Part shown: piece after piece, positions 9,879-18,600 of the stretch
How the letters are laid out: the number at the start of each line of letters is the position of its first letter
Numbering within the stretch: position 1 is the stretch's first letter
Assembly: GCF_001027925.1 (NCBI RefSeq)
Contig: NZ_LECT01000015.1
Location: 1 to 64,000 of the forward strand
Source: Rhodopirellula islandica
Lineage (GTDB): Bacteria > Planctomycetota > Planctomycetia > Pirellulales > Pirellulaceae
DNA length: 64,000 nt
Reading direction: 5' to 3'
Translations under genes and position numbers: made by a program
The notes under the pieces: generated by a model
The model's database searches: none
What the model was told of the DNA's origin: nothing
The model's input: the letters and a program-made list of their open reading frames with translations, nothing else

Positions 9879-9929
9879 CCCGATGTGGCGAGACTCCAAC
9901 GGAGGGACTCCACCTAGCAAGTTACTGAC

Positions 9930-9984
9930 GTAGTGGATGAGGCGACGAATCCTCCAGCACGGGACTCGTCGCCTCGTCCACTAC
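9930..9984. repeat. Imperfect inverted repeat (hairpin family copy 1)
   Basis: Arms of 23 bp: gtagtggatgaggcgacga on the left and its imperfect complement ending gcctcgtccactac on the right, with a short loop. The arms closely match those of the structure at 19953-20018, so this is a dispersed family. It lies between the oxidoreductase and sigma-factor genes. Confidence 0.75.
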
Positions 9985-10122
9985 GAAACCCGCTACTTAT
10001 TCATCGTGTATGGCTTAGCTATTTGGGTGGCATGCAATCCAGTTGGCCACCCCGATTTCCACACCGAACGACTTCCCTGTTTTTCGCGTAAGGAACGGCG
10101 CCCGAGCCCCACACGAAAAACG

Positions 10123-10710
10123 ATGAACACGGAAAACTCCTCACCAGCGTCGCCCCCAACAACCGCTGAGATTTGGAGCTTGTTCGGGGAACAACTTCGA
10201 GCCTTCTTGTTGCAACGAGCTCCCAACGCACAAGTCGCAGAAGATCTTCTCCAGGAGACCTTTGTCCGAATCCATACCAAGCTGAACGAAGTCGACGACC
10301 AACAACGCATCCGAGCGTGGGTTTTCCAAATCGCTCGCAACTTGGTCGTCGATCACTACCGTGCAAAATCACGCGAAGCATCGGCGTTGGCCGACGAAAT
10401 CGCAGCCAATGACGAAAGCGAAGAAAGCCTCGAGGAAGTCGTGATCAGCTGGCTCCCCAAGATGCTGGAACAACTTCCAGACGAGCACCGTGAGGCAGTC
10501 GAGCTGTACGAAATCCAGGGACTGTCGCAACAAGAAATTGCAGACAGGCTGGGGCTTTCGCTGTCCGGTGCTAAATCGCGTGTTCAGCGAGGGCGAACGA
10601 AACTCAAGCAAGTCCTCTTTGACTGCTGCAGCTTCGAACACGACCGTCGAGGCAACCTGATCGGCTACCAAAGAAATCACGCGAACGATTCGCCCCCGCT
10701 CGACGCCTGA
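10123..10710 (+). CDS. sigZ: RNA polymerase sigma factor, SigZ type (ECF)
   Basis: ECF sigma factors direct RNA polymerase to special promoters. Region 2 (LLQETFVRIHTKLNEVD..., RAWVFQIARNLVVDHYR) and region 4 (LPDEHREAVELYEIQGLSQQEIADRLGLS) are complete. The C-terminal motif DCCSFEHDRRGNLIGY, with paired cysteines, resembles the end of Bacillus SigZ. Length is 195 aa. I use the ATG at 10123 (MNTENSSPAS); the open frame upstream runs through a repeat hairpin. No anti-sigma gene is adjacent; the Cys pair, together with the Cys-rich tail of the preceding oxidoreductase, hints at a redox or metal trigger, but that is inference. Confidence 0.85.
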   Translation: MNTENSSPASPPTTAEIWSLFGEQLRAFLLQRAPNAQVAEDLLQETFVRIHTKLNEVDDQQRIRAWVFQIARNLVVDHYRAKSREASALADEIAANDESEESLEEVVISWLPKMLEQLPDEHREAVELYEIQGLSQQEIADRLGLSLSGAKSRVQRGRTKLKQVLFDCCSFEHDRRGNLIGYQRNHANDSPPLDA

Positions 10711-11047
10711 AGCCAGCTCGATGCCTGGATCATCGGGACCGCGTCTGCGTCGCAGGGAAAGCGTGCTGGTGGTGCGTCAGCGTCAAAGAGGAGGGGCATC
10801 ACGATCGCGGAAGCGGTCAAGGCATTCGGGATTTCATCAAGCAAGTCGAAACTCTTGACGAGTTTCGCTACCCTATCAATCAGGCTTGGACACACCACCA
10901 GTGATTTTCTCACGCACACGGATCGTGTTTTGAGCCACCGCGGCGAGGGTAGAAGCCCACGGCGGATCGCGGTTTTCCAATTGTGTCGCCCCTTTCTCGC
11001 CCAAACATTCAGCTGGTCACTTGAATTCTCCGGCTGAGACAACGCCC
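10711..11047. other. Intergenic stretch, probable repeat remnant
   Basis: No credible gene. One direction is open for about 120 codons on the minus strand, but the product is low in recognisable structure and lacks a ribosome site. I see no clear inverted repeat in it. Confidence 0.4.
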
Positions 11048-11344
11048 ATGGTCAAATCCTGTCGAAGCTGCAAACGCCCGCTCGATCCCAATCGCGACTG
11101 GATCGAACGGTTCCTGGTCGAAGGTGCACCGGCCCCGCCTGAATCCCGTGCAACCAAAGCGGATTTGCGACAAGCTGTCGCAGAACGCGACCATTTGCTG
11201 GGCCAATTGCACGCCATGGCCCTGCGAATGCTGGCCAAAGAATTGTCCATCGCCGCCTCCCCCTCCCTGAGCGATGACCGCACTCCCTCGCAAATCCACG
11301 CCGATATGCAGCGTTGGATTCAAGATCGTGAACGAACGGGGTGA
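11048..11344 (+). CDS. Small hypothetical protein with one CxxC motif
   Basis: A 98-aa protein of unknown function. It begins MVKSCRSCKRPLDPNRDWIE, a single CxxC that could be half of a zinc ribbon or a redox pair, followed by a helical, Leu-rich middle (DLRQAVAERDHLLGQLHAMA). A TTG at 11021 would add nine residues; the ATG at 11048 is preferred. It sits 198 bp before the degenerate receiver gene. Confidence 0.55.
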   Translation: MVKSCRSCKRPLDPNRDWIERFLVEGAPAPPESRATKADLRQAVAERDHLLGQLHAMALRMLAKELSIAASPSLSDDRTPSQIHADMQRWIQDRERTG

Positions 11345-11542
11345 CCCCCGTTTTCGGGAGCAGAATTCAGGGGGTCCCACGCCCGCGAGACCGGATTCCA
11401 GCCAAACTGGCCCGGCCGTTGCTACCACGGTGACGACTCTTGCACCTTGTTGATTCATGCCGGCGCGGTTACACCAGAATGTTTCGGTTCGATCGTTCCC
11501 AGGCAACTTCCTGGAACCCCCTCGACGGAGAAGTGACATCCG

Positions 11543-11917
11543 ATGGCGAAAACCCTAGTCGACTGCGGCAACTGCGGCCCCGATTTCAATGCCATTCGTC
11601 AAATGGTGACCTCTAACTTTGACGCCTCGGTGATGCAGACACACGGCGTGGAGGACACCATCGAATTGCTGAAGAAACGCGAGGTGGACCTCGTGACTGT
11701 CAACCGAAAACTGGATCGCGACTACTCGGATGGGTTGGACGTGATCAAGCAAATCAAATCCGATCCGGACCTGGCCAAGATCCCCGTCATGCTGGTCACC
11801 AATTATGACGAGCATCAAGAAGCGGCCATGAAGGAAGGGGCCGAACGCGGGTTTGGAAAGCTCGAAATCGGTTCGGACAAAACTATCGAACAACTGAAGC
11901 CTTACCTGGTGGACTGA
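11543..11917 (+). CDS. Degenerate response-regulator receiver domain protein
   Basis: A stand-alone 124-aa protein with the size and fold pattern of a CheY-like receiver: alternating strands and helices, the late strand PVMLVTNYDE and the conserved Lys in GFGKLE. The phospho-acceptor Asp that should end strand 3 is replaced by Asn (DLVTVNRKLD), and the acidic pair after strand 1 is missing (LVDCGNCGPDF). It is therefore unlikely to be phosphorylated in the usual way and may act as a fixed-state binding module. Its stop lies 4 bp before the panD start, so the two genes are co-translated. A link to pantothenate synthesis is not established. Confidence 0.7.
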   Translation: MAKTLVDCGNCGPDFNAIRQMVTSNFDASVMQTHGVEDTIELLKKREVDLVTVNRKLDRDYSDGLDVIKQIKSDPDLAKIPVMLVTNYDEHQEAAMKEGAERGFGKLEIGSDKTIEQLKPYLVD

Positions 11918-11921
11918 GTTG

Positions 11922-12410
11922 GTGGACACACCTTATCGAAAAATGCTGGCGGCCAAGATTCACCGTGCCACGGTGACCGGCGCCGACGTGAATTACGAAG
12001 GCAGCCTGACCGTTCCGCCGGAACTGTTGGCCGCTGCAAAAATTCACCCGTACGAATCACTCCATGTCTGGAACGTGACTCGCGGCACCCGCTTGGAAAC
12101 TTATGCGATCGAAGGATTGCCGAACTCCAACGATGTGTGCGCCAATGGCGCGGCCGCTCACCTGATTCGCCCCGGCGACCACGTGATCTTGGCCGCTTAC
12201 GCGATGGTCCCCGAAGCCGACGCGGCAACCCACCAACCGCGTTTGATCTTCGTCGACGACAACAATCAGTTGTCTCACACGGGGCCCGAGATTGCGGGTC
12301 CGGGTTTGCGTTCGAACGCCGAAGCATCGCAGCCCGACCACAACGGCCCGCCATTGGCAAGCTCCTCTCCGAAGACGCCTGACGGACAACCGCTCGCCGA
12401 AGGCTGCTAG
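11922..12410 (+). CDS. panD: Aspartate 1-decarboxylase (pantothenate pathway)
   Basis: PanD makes beta-alanine from aspartate for pantothenate and CoA. The protein has the family start (YRKMLAAKIHRATVTGADVNYEGSL) with the Gly-Ser cleavage site at YEGS, where self-cleavage creates the pyruvoyl cofactor, then CANGAAAHLIRPGDHVILAAY. The start is not ATG: a GTG at 11922 has ggtgga at a 7-bp spacing; TTG at 11919 is possible; the first ATG (11943) would drop residues that are normally present. The C-terminus is about 40 residues longer than usual PanD, low-complexity and rich in Pro, Ser and Asn. It is followed after 3 bp by the M50 gene. Confidence 0.92.
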   Translation: MDTPYRKMLAAKIHRATVTGADVNYEGSLTVPPELLAAAKIHPYESLHVWNVTRGTRLETYAIEGLPNSNDVCANGAAAHLIRPGDHVILAAYAMVPEADAATHQPRLIFVDDNNQLSHTGPEIAGPGLRSNAEASQPDHNGPPLASSSPKTPDGQPLAEGC

Positions 12411-12413
12411 GGA

Positions 12414-13511
12414 ATGCCTGGCCCCGACGCTTCGCTCGTCGCTGCGATTCGGGCGAAGGAAAACCAGCCCAACGATTGGTCGCGTCAACTCGCGATCTTG
12501 TTGGCCAGCTTGGTCCTGTTCATCGCCGTCGGTCTGATTTGGTGGAACGTTCGGTTGGTGTTGATGTTGGTGGGCATTCTGCTGCTGCACGAAGGTGGGC
12601 ACTATGTTGCCATGCGAGTGTTCGGGTATCGCAACATTCGCATGGTGTTCGTCCCAATGCTTGGTGCGGCCGTCAGTGGCCACCCGCTCCAACTCGCTCG
12701 CTGGAAAAAAGCCGTCGTCTACTTTGCGGGCCCTTTGCCGGGAATCGCCCTTTCGATGGGCCTGCTGACCATCGCGTCGCTGGCAACCATGTCCCCCGAC
12801 GCGTCGGTATTGCCCGTCCCGCTGCTCTCGGTGAACAGCAGTCATCCATGGCTGTTTGAATTGGGTGGGCTCGGTCTGCTGCTGAACTGGATGAACCTGC
12901 TTCCGTTGTTGCCCCTCGATGGTGGAAAAATCGTCCAGTCAACGTTTGCTCGACCATCTCCTTGGCGAGAGATGCTGGGACGCGGGTTGACGATCCTGAC
13001 AATCGCGGCACTTGGGATGTTGATCGGTGAACCTGTGTTGCTGCTGCTGATCGTCCCACTTCTGTTCACCATGCCGCTGACCTATCGCACCGGTTGGCTG
13101 AGTCGTCAGTTGAGCGACCGCGAGATCGCCGCACCGGAACGGCGACAGATCCCCGAGTCGGCGATCACGACGATTGCCTCGGCGATTGATGAAACCGCTC
13201 TGCAAGCGTTGCCGCCTCCCCAGAAAGCGTCGCTGGTCCTGCAGATCTACGAATCTCTGATCACGCCCGCCCCGGGACGCTGGACGTCCTGGGTGATCAG
13301 CCTGGTGTACATCGGATCGATGACGGGGAGCACCTTGTTCGGATGGTGGGTTTGGTCGCGTCACCGCTGGTACGATCCCAGTGAACGCGTCCCTCCAATC
13401 CCTGCCATGATGCCAACTTGGATCGACCTCGACAAAGGATCTCAGGAGGCAATGTCCGCCTTCTCGGGGCGGGTCGCGGGCCCGCTCGCTGATTGGTGGC
13501 TGCCGCTTTGA
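12414..13511 (+). CDS. Site-2-protease-like M50 family membrane metallopeptidase
   Basis: Intramembrane zinc proteases of family M50 cut membrane proteins within the bilayer. Here LLLHEGGHYVAMRVFGY gives the HExxH zinc site in the second hydrophobic segment, and NLLPLLPLDGGKI supplies the third ligand Asp (LDGG). Six or so hydrophobic segments are visible over 365 aa. No PDZ domain is present. The ATG lies 3 bp after the panD stop, so it is in the same transcript. A role in regulated proteolysis is inferred from the family only. Confidence 0.85.
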   Translation: MPGPDASLVAAIRAKENQPNDWSRQLAILLASLVLFIAVGLIWWNVRLVLMLVGILLLHEGGHYVAMRVFGYRNIRMVFVPMLGAAVSGHPLQLARWKKAVVYFAGPLPGIALSMGLLTIASLATMSPDASVLPVPLLSVNSSHPWLFELGGLGLLLNWMNLLPLLPLDGGKIVQSTFARPSPWREMLGRGLTILTIAALGMLIGEPVLLLLIVPLLFTMPLTYRTGWLSRQLSDREIAAPERRQIPESAITTIASAIDETALQALPPPQKASLVLQIYESLITPAPGRWTSWVISLVYIGSMTGSTLFGWWVWSRHRWYDPSERVPPIPAMMPTWIDLDKGSQEAMSAFSGRVAGPLADWWLPL

Positions 13512-13624
13512 ACGGTGATAACCGAGTGCCATGATTTTGCTCGATCCAGCCCTCGGTTGGTACATTCCACGGTCGATCCTGGGAGCATCAGTGAGTATCC
13601 TGTTGCGATTGAATTTCGCCACTC

Positions 13625-15478
13625 ATGAATGCCTCCGCCATGTCAGACTCGTCCAGCGTTGCCAACGGACCCAAATCCGAGATTTACGAAGCGTTGACGT
13701 CCATTCGGTTGATTGACCCGCATTCGCACATCAACCCGCATGCGCCGGCATCCACCACGTTGGCCGATTTGCTCGGTTACCACTACTACACTGAACTCGC
13801 GCACTCGGCGGGAATGCCCAAGTCCCGGATCGAAGACAAAGCGATCGGCCCCAAAGAATTGGTCGAACGCTTGGTGGGTGGATTGCAGCCACTCGAAAAC
13901 ACAGCCCAGTACAGTTGGCTGATCGAAATCTGTCGCACGTTCTTTGGTTTTGAAGAGGACCGCCTGCACCTGAACAACTGGGAAGCCCTTTACGATCGAA
14001 GTGAATCGATCATGGCTTCGGCGCAGTGGTCCGAAACGGTGCTCGATCAAAGCAACGTCCAAGCGGTCTTCCTGACCAACGACTTCGACGATGCACTGGA
14101 AGGCTTCGACACGGACACCTACATCCCCTGCCTCCGCACCGATGACTTGGTTTTTCATTTGGCCAAGCCCGAAGTTCGCGGTCGATTGGCGGCCTGCACC
14201 GGGATCGAACTGGACGGCACTCTGGAGAGTCTTCGTTCGAGTTTGAAACAACGCTTTGAACACTTCGTCAGTCGCGGTGCTCGCGCCTGTGCGATCTCGA
14301 TCCCTCCCACGTTCACACCAACTCCTGTTGGCGACGGCCGAGCCTCGACCGCCCTCAACGCGGTGCTGCAAAAGGGCATTTCGGCCGATGCGTCTCATCA
14401 CGAAGCGTTGTCGCGTCGGGTGTTCTGGACACTGGCCGAACTGTGCGATGAATTCGGCTTGCCGTTTGACTTGATGATCGGCGTCAATCGCCAGGTCTAT
14501 CCCGAAGGCGTCTTCCAAGGACAGGACCTCTACGATTCACGCGTTTCTCTGATTCAGTATCGCGAATTGTTCAACTCGTTCCCCAACGTGAAATTCCCTG
14601 TTTCCGTGCTGGCGAGCGTCACCAACCAAGAATTGGTCAGCTACGCGTGGATCTTCCCCAACATGATCACCAACGGTCACTGGTGGTACAGCAACACGCC
14701 TTCATTCATCGCTCGCGATTCGGCAGCACGACTGGAAGCCGTTCCGCAAACCAAGCAAATCGGATACTACAGCGACGCCTACAAACTGGAGTTCATCTGG
14801 CCCAAGTTTGACATGTACCGCAAGGTCCTCAGTGGCGTGCTGACCGACCAATTCGTCGGCGATCGAGGCTGGTCGATCGAACGTGCCGTCGAACTCGGCC
14901 GCAAAGTCTTGCGTGACAATGTCGACGAAATCTTCCCACGTCCCAACGGGGCGGCGGGCGAAGAATCGAGCGGCGAGGACGCCGTGGAATCACCGCGTTC
15001 CGGCATTGAGTCCCTGGGCGTTGTCGGTGTCGCAACGGCCGTGGCGGGTGTCACCGAAGTGCTCGAAATCGATGCCTTGCCAGCCGAAGAAGAAGTCCAT
15101 GAGCTCGGCGTGGATGATGTGGAACTGCGAGATACCCCATCCCCAAGCGATACCTCCGCGGACGAGTTGGAAACATTGGTCGAAGACGAAACGCTGGATG
15201 TTGGCAACTTGCTGGATGACGAACCATCCGCCCAGATCACTCAATTGCGTGGTGAGTCCTCGTTCAGCCCGGACGATGATTCCCTGCAATTGCAACCAGA
15301 TCCCAACACCGGTGAATTTACGTTTCCGGTCAACGAAAGCGACAGCGACGACACCCTTGAAATCTCGCCAAGCGACGACGACTCACCCGCTGAGAAATCC
15401 GATCCCACCGCGGAGACGGTCCAAGAGCTGGAAGAGTTCGACCTGGAATTCCTGGACGATGATGAGGAATCCAAGTAG
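13625..15478 (+). CDS. Uronate-isomerase-like amidohydrolase with long acidic tail
   Basis: The first 435 residues or so resemble glucuronate/uronate isomerases of the amidohydrolase superfamily: IRLIDPHSHINPHAPAS holds the HxH metal site, followed by family-like segments (TFFGFEEDRLHLNNWEALYD, SYAWIFPNMITNGHWWYSN). The remaining 180 residues are strongly acidic and low-complexity (runs such as DSDSDDTLEISPSDDDS), unlike normal uronate isomerases (about 470 aa). The tail could be a binding or surface segment, or an adaptation to seawater salt. It may be an enzyme of sugar-acid catabolism, but no uxu/uxa genes are nearby. Confidence 0.72.
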   Translation: MNASAMSDSSSVANGPKSEIYEALTSIRLIDPHSHINPHAPASTTLADLLGYHYYTELAHSAGMPKSRIEDKAIGPKELVERLVGGLQPLENTAQYSWLIEICRTFFGFEEDRLHLNNWEALYDRSESIMASAQWSETVLDQSNVQAVFLTNDFDDALEGFDTDTYIPCLRTDDLVFHLAKPEVRGRLAACTGIELDGTLESLRSSLKQRFEHFVSRGARACAISIPPTFTPTPVGDGRASTALNAVLQKGISADASHHEALSRRVFWTLAELCDEFGLPFDLMIGVNRQVYPEGVFQGQDLYDSRVSLIQYRELFNSFPNVKFPVSVLASVTNQELVSYAWIFPNMITNGHWWYSNTPSFIARDSAARLEAVPQTKQIGYYSDAYKLEFIWPKFDMYRKVLSGVLTDQFVGDRGWSIERAVELGRKVLRDNVDEIFPRPNGAAGEESSGEDAVESPRSGIESLGVVGVATAVAGVTEVLEIDALPAEEEVHELGVDDVELRDTPSPSDTSADELETLVEDETLDVGNLLDDEPSAQITQLRGESSFSPDDDSLQLQPDPNTGEFTFPVNESDSDDTLEISPSDDDSPAEKSDPTAETVQELEEFDLEFLDDDEESK

Positions 15479-15703
15479 CCGCTGGAGGCAGCTGACTTCG
15501 CGATTGAATCTCCCGAAAGTCAAAGGAAGCCCCCTCAGGTCACTCAAACGCTCAAAACGAGCCCGCTATGACGGAGAAACCTCCGTTTTCTTTGCCCAAA
15601 TCCAATGCCCGGCACGGTACTTTGGTGCTCGACACACGTTCCATTCTTGAGGGACGTGCTTGATTGGCAATGCGTGACGGCGACGAAATCTGAGGGAGAC
15701 AAT

Positions 15704-18523
15704 GTGGTTCGACTGACACGAGGTGGGAAGTTGGCAACCTGCATGGCGACCGTTTTCGCGGTCGTTGTGGGGCTCGTACTCGGCGCGGTGCCCTCGTTTG
15801 CTGAATCACCCCCGCCGGCGACCGAGCGAACCTCCGGCTCCAGCGACCAAGTGACCGCGTCGCTCTCGATCCGCATGGCGGATGGTTCCTCCCAGGAAGT
15901 GCCCGACTTCCAACGCCACATCACCCCGCTGCTTGGCCGCTTGGGATGCAACGGCCGCGCCTGCCATGGCTCGTTCCAAGGTCGCGGCGATTTTCAACTC
16001 TCATTGTTTGGCTATGACTTTCGAGCGGACCATGCTGAACTGCTCGATCCCGACACCGGACGGGTCGACATCGATGATGTTGCCGAGAGCTTGATCCTGG
16101 CCAAGCCAACCGATGCGGACATGCACGAAGGAGGCAAGCGTCTCGACGAAGGCAGTTGGCAATACAACACGCTTCGCAACTGGATCGCGACTGGCGCGAA
16201 GTTTGACAGTCAAACAATTCACGCATTGGACCGCCTGGAGATTCAACCTGCCGAGATTCAATTCCAAGCCGACTCGCAAACCGTTTCGCTCACAGCGATC
16301 GCACACTGGGCAGACGGAACGAGCGAAGAGGTGACCGAACTGTGTCGTTTCACAACCAACGATGACGCAATCGCCGCCATCGACGAAGACGGACGGGTCT
16401 CCGCAGGCGAATCGGGTGACACTCACGTTGTGATCGCTTACGACCGCGCGGTGGTTCCCGTCCTGGTCATTCGACGGGTCGAGATGAATGAAGTCATTGC
16501 GTCGCCCCGACCTTCGGAACATCGGATCGATCAAAGGATCCAACTCAAGCTCGACAAACTCGGCATCACCCCCTCGACCATCTGCAGCGATTCCGACTTC
16601 ATCCGCCGGGCCAGCTTCGACGTCACGGGAACGCTTCCAGCTGCGGCGGATGTGCGTGCCTTCTTAACCGACACGCGGCCGGACAAACGCCAGCGTTTGA
16701 TTGACGAGCTTCTCGAATCACCCGGCTACGCCGCCTGGTGGGCCACCCGGCTCGCGGATTGGACCGGCAACAGTGATGTGCAACTGAACAACGCGTTGCC
16801 TGTTCGAGGGTCCGCGTCGCGGCTTTGGTATGAATGGTTGCGTGTCCGTTTGGAGGACAACGTGCCCTACGACCAAATCGTCGAAGGCATCGTCATGGCC
16901 GACAATCGCGAAGAGGACGAATCCTACCTTCAATACTGCAAAACGATGACGGAAGCATGCCAACCTGGCAATGAATCCCAATTCGCTGAACGTTCGGGCA
17001 TGCCTCTCTTTTGGGCTCGTCGCAACTTCCAAAAGCCAGAAGAACGAGCGATCGGTTTTGCCTATTCTTTTCTTGGGATTCGGATTGAGTGCGCCCAGTG
17101 CCACAAGCATCCCTTCGACCAGTGGTCCAAGGACGACTTTGACCAATTCGCAACACTCTTCAAGAGCATTGATGCCAAACCCAACACCGTCGCTCGCGAA
17201 TCGCGTGAACAACGCGATGAACTGATTTCAAAAATCACTGGCGAGGAAAAACTACGCAACGGTGACCTACGTCGCAAAATTTATCAGGCTGCCCAACAAG
17301 GCCAAACGGTTCCCTTTCCGGAACTGATTTACAACACGGCCGCGATTCAATCCCAACAACGACGAGCCAAAGCGAGGGCGAAGAAGTTCCCCAAGGCTGC
17401 CCCAGTCAGGATTCCATCAGGTTTCATCTTAGGCCAATCCGATTCGGTTCCACTGGACCGCGATCCGCGAGGCGATCTGATGCAGTGGCTGCGTCAAGAC
17501 GACAATCCCTACTTCGCGAAAGCCATCGTCAATCGAGTGTGGGCGAATTACTTCGGCATCGGCATCATCAATCCGACCGATGACATGAACCTGGCCAACG
17601 CGCCGAGCAACGCTGCCTTGCTCGATGAACTCGCGAGTGAATTCATTGACAGTGGCTACGACCTGAAATGGCTGACTCGCGAGATCACCACCAGCGATGC
17701 TTACCAGCGAAGCATAGACGCCAACGCCAGCAACCTTCACGACGATCGCAACTTTTCACGTCACGTTCCTCGACGACTCCCTGCCGAGGTGATTCACGAT
17801 GCGGTGCAGTTGGCAACCCAGTCCAGTAGCAAATCGGATCGCATGCGAAGCGGATTGCAACAAATGGCGATCGCCAACGGAGTCACTCAAAACCGCAACA
17901 ATCGCAACTTCGCGCTCCAAGTGTTCGGCCAATCCGAACGCGAGAGCAACTGCGACTGCGACCGCAGCGATTCGCCCAGCCTGCTGCAGTCGATCTACCT
18001 GCGAAACGACTTCGAAATGTATCAGCAACTGGGATCCAAGGATGGCTGGGTCACACAGACGATGAAGTCGCTCGGGCTCGAATCTGGGAACACCAGCGTC
18101 GATCCTCAAGTCCAACGTCGAGCGGAGCAATTCCACCGACAAACCATCGCGAAGATCAAACGCTACCAACGCATGGCTCCCAAGCAACGACGCACCAACC
18201 GAGTTCGAATCCGCGAAGAGTACGCGCGAGTCCAAAACAAACTCGAACTTTACGGGTACGCCTCGCCCGATTTGGCAACGCTGCTGGGTGATCCTGACGC
18301 TTGGGAACTCACGCGGATCGAACCCGAACGCGACGTTCAACCGGCGACCTCCATGGACGAAGTCGTTGACGACGCGTACCTGCGAACGCTTTCGCGTTAC
18401 CCCAGCGAAGACGAACGTGCGACTTCGCTTCAGTTCATCTCCGAATCCAATTCGCCCCAATCCGGACTCGAATCGCTGATGTGGGCGCTGGTGAACACGA
18501 AAGAATTCATCATCACGCACTGA
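15704..18523 (+). CDS. Secreted DUF1549/DUF1553 protein with Ig-like and heme-like motifs
   Basis: A planctomycete-type exported protein of about 939 aa. A signal peptide (VVRLTRGGKLATCMATVFAV... PSFA) follows a GTG start at 15704 with gagggag 5 bp upstream; an ATG at 15605 would add 33 atypical residues. Order: an N-terminal CNGRACHGS segment (CxxxxCH, not a standard heme site), a BIG2-like Ig fold (TSEEVTELCRFTTNDDAIAAIDEDG), DUF1549 with IECAQCHKHPFDQW (CxxCH), then DUF1553 in the C-terminal half (ANAPSNAALLDELASEF, RSIYLRNDFEM-like). Family members often sit beside a DUF1501 gene, as here. Function unknown; a periplasmic c-type cytochrome role is proposed for relatives. Confidence 0.85.
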   Translation: MVRLTRGGKLATCMATVFAVVVGLVLGAVPSFAESPPPATERTSGSSDQVTASLSIRMADGSSQEVPDFQRHITPLLGRLGCNGRACHGSFQGRGDFQLSLFGYDFRADHAELLDPDTGRVDIDDVAESLILAKPTDADMHEGGKRLDEGSWQYNTLRNWIATGAKFDSQTIHALDRLEIQPAEIQFQADSQTVSLTAIAHWADGTSEEVTELCRFTTNDDAIAAIDEDGRVSAGESGDTHVVIAYDRAVVPVLVIRRVEMNEVIASPRPSEHRIDQRIQLKLDKLGITPSTICSDSDFIRRASFDVTGTLPAAADVRAFLTDTRPDKRQRLIDELLESPGYAAWWATRLADWTGNSDVQLNNALPVRGSASRLWYEWLRVRLEDNVPYDQIVEGIVMADNREEDESYLQYCKTMTEACQPGNESQFAERSGMPLFWARRNFQKPEERAIGFAYSFLGIRIECAQCHKHPFDQWSKDDFDQFATLFKSIDAKPNTVARESREQRDELISKITGEEKLRNGDLRRKIYQAAQQGQTVPFPELIYNTAAIQSQQRRAKARAKKFPKAAPVRIPSGFILGQSDSVPLDRDPRGDLMQWLRQDDNPYFAKAIVNRVWANYFGIGIINPTDDMNLANAPSNAALLDELASEFIDSGYDLKWLTREITTSDAYQRSIDANASNLHDDRNFSRHVPRRLPAEVIHDAVQLATQSSSKSDRMRSGLQQMAIANGVTQNRNNRNFALQVFGQSERESNCDCDRSDSPSLLQSIYLRNDFEMYQQLGSKDGWVTQTMKSLGLESGNTSVDPQVQRRAEQFHRQTIAKIKRYQRMAPKQRRTNRVRIREEYARVQNKLELYGYASPDLATLLGDPDAWELTRIEPERDVQPATSMDEVVDDAYLRTLSRYPSEDERATSLQFISESNSPQSGLESLMWALVNTKEFIITH

Positions 18524-18600
18524 TCACAACACGTTCGTGTGTGCGAAGAAACGCTGAGTCAAACACACATCCTTCCCAACATTCCACTTGGCAACTCCAA

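Noticed and set aside
10677-11042. Open frame of 121 codons on the minus strand after sigZ
   Set aside because: No ribosome site, no domain, and it runs into the end of sigZ.
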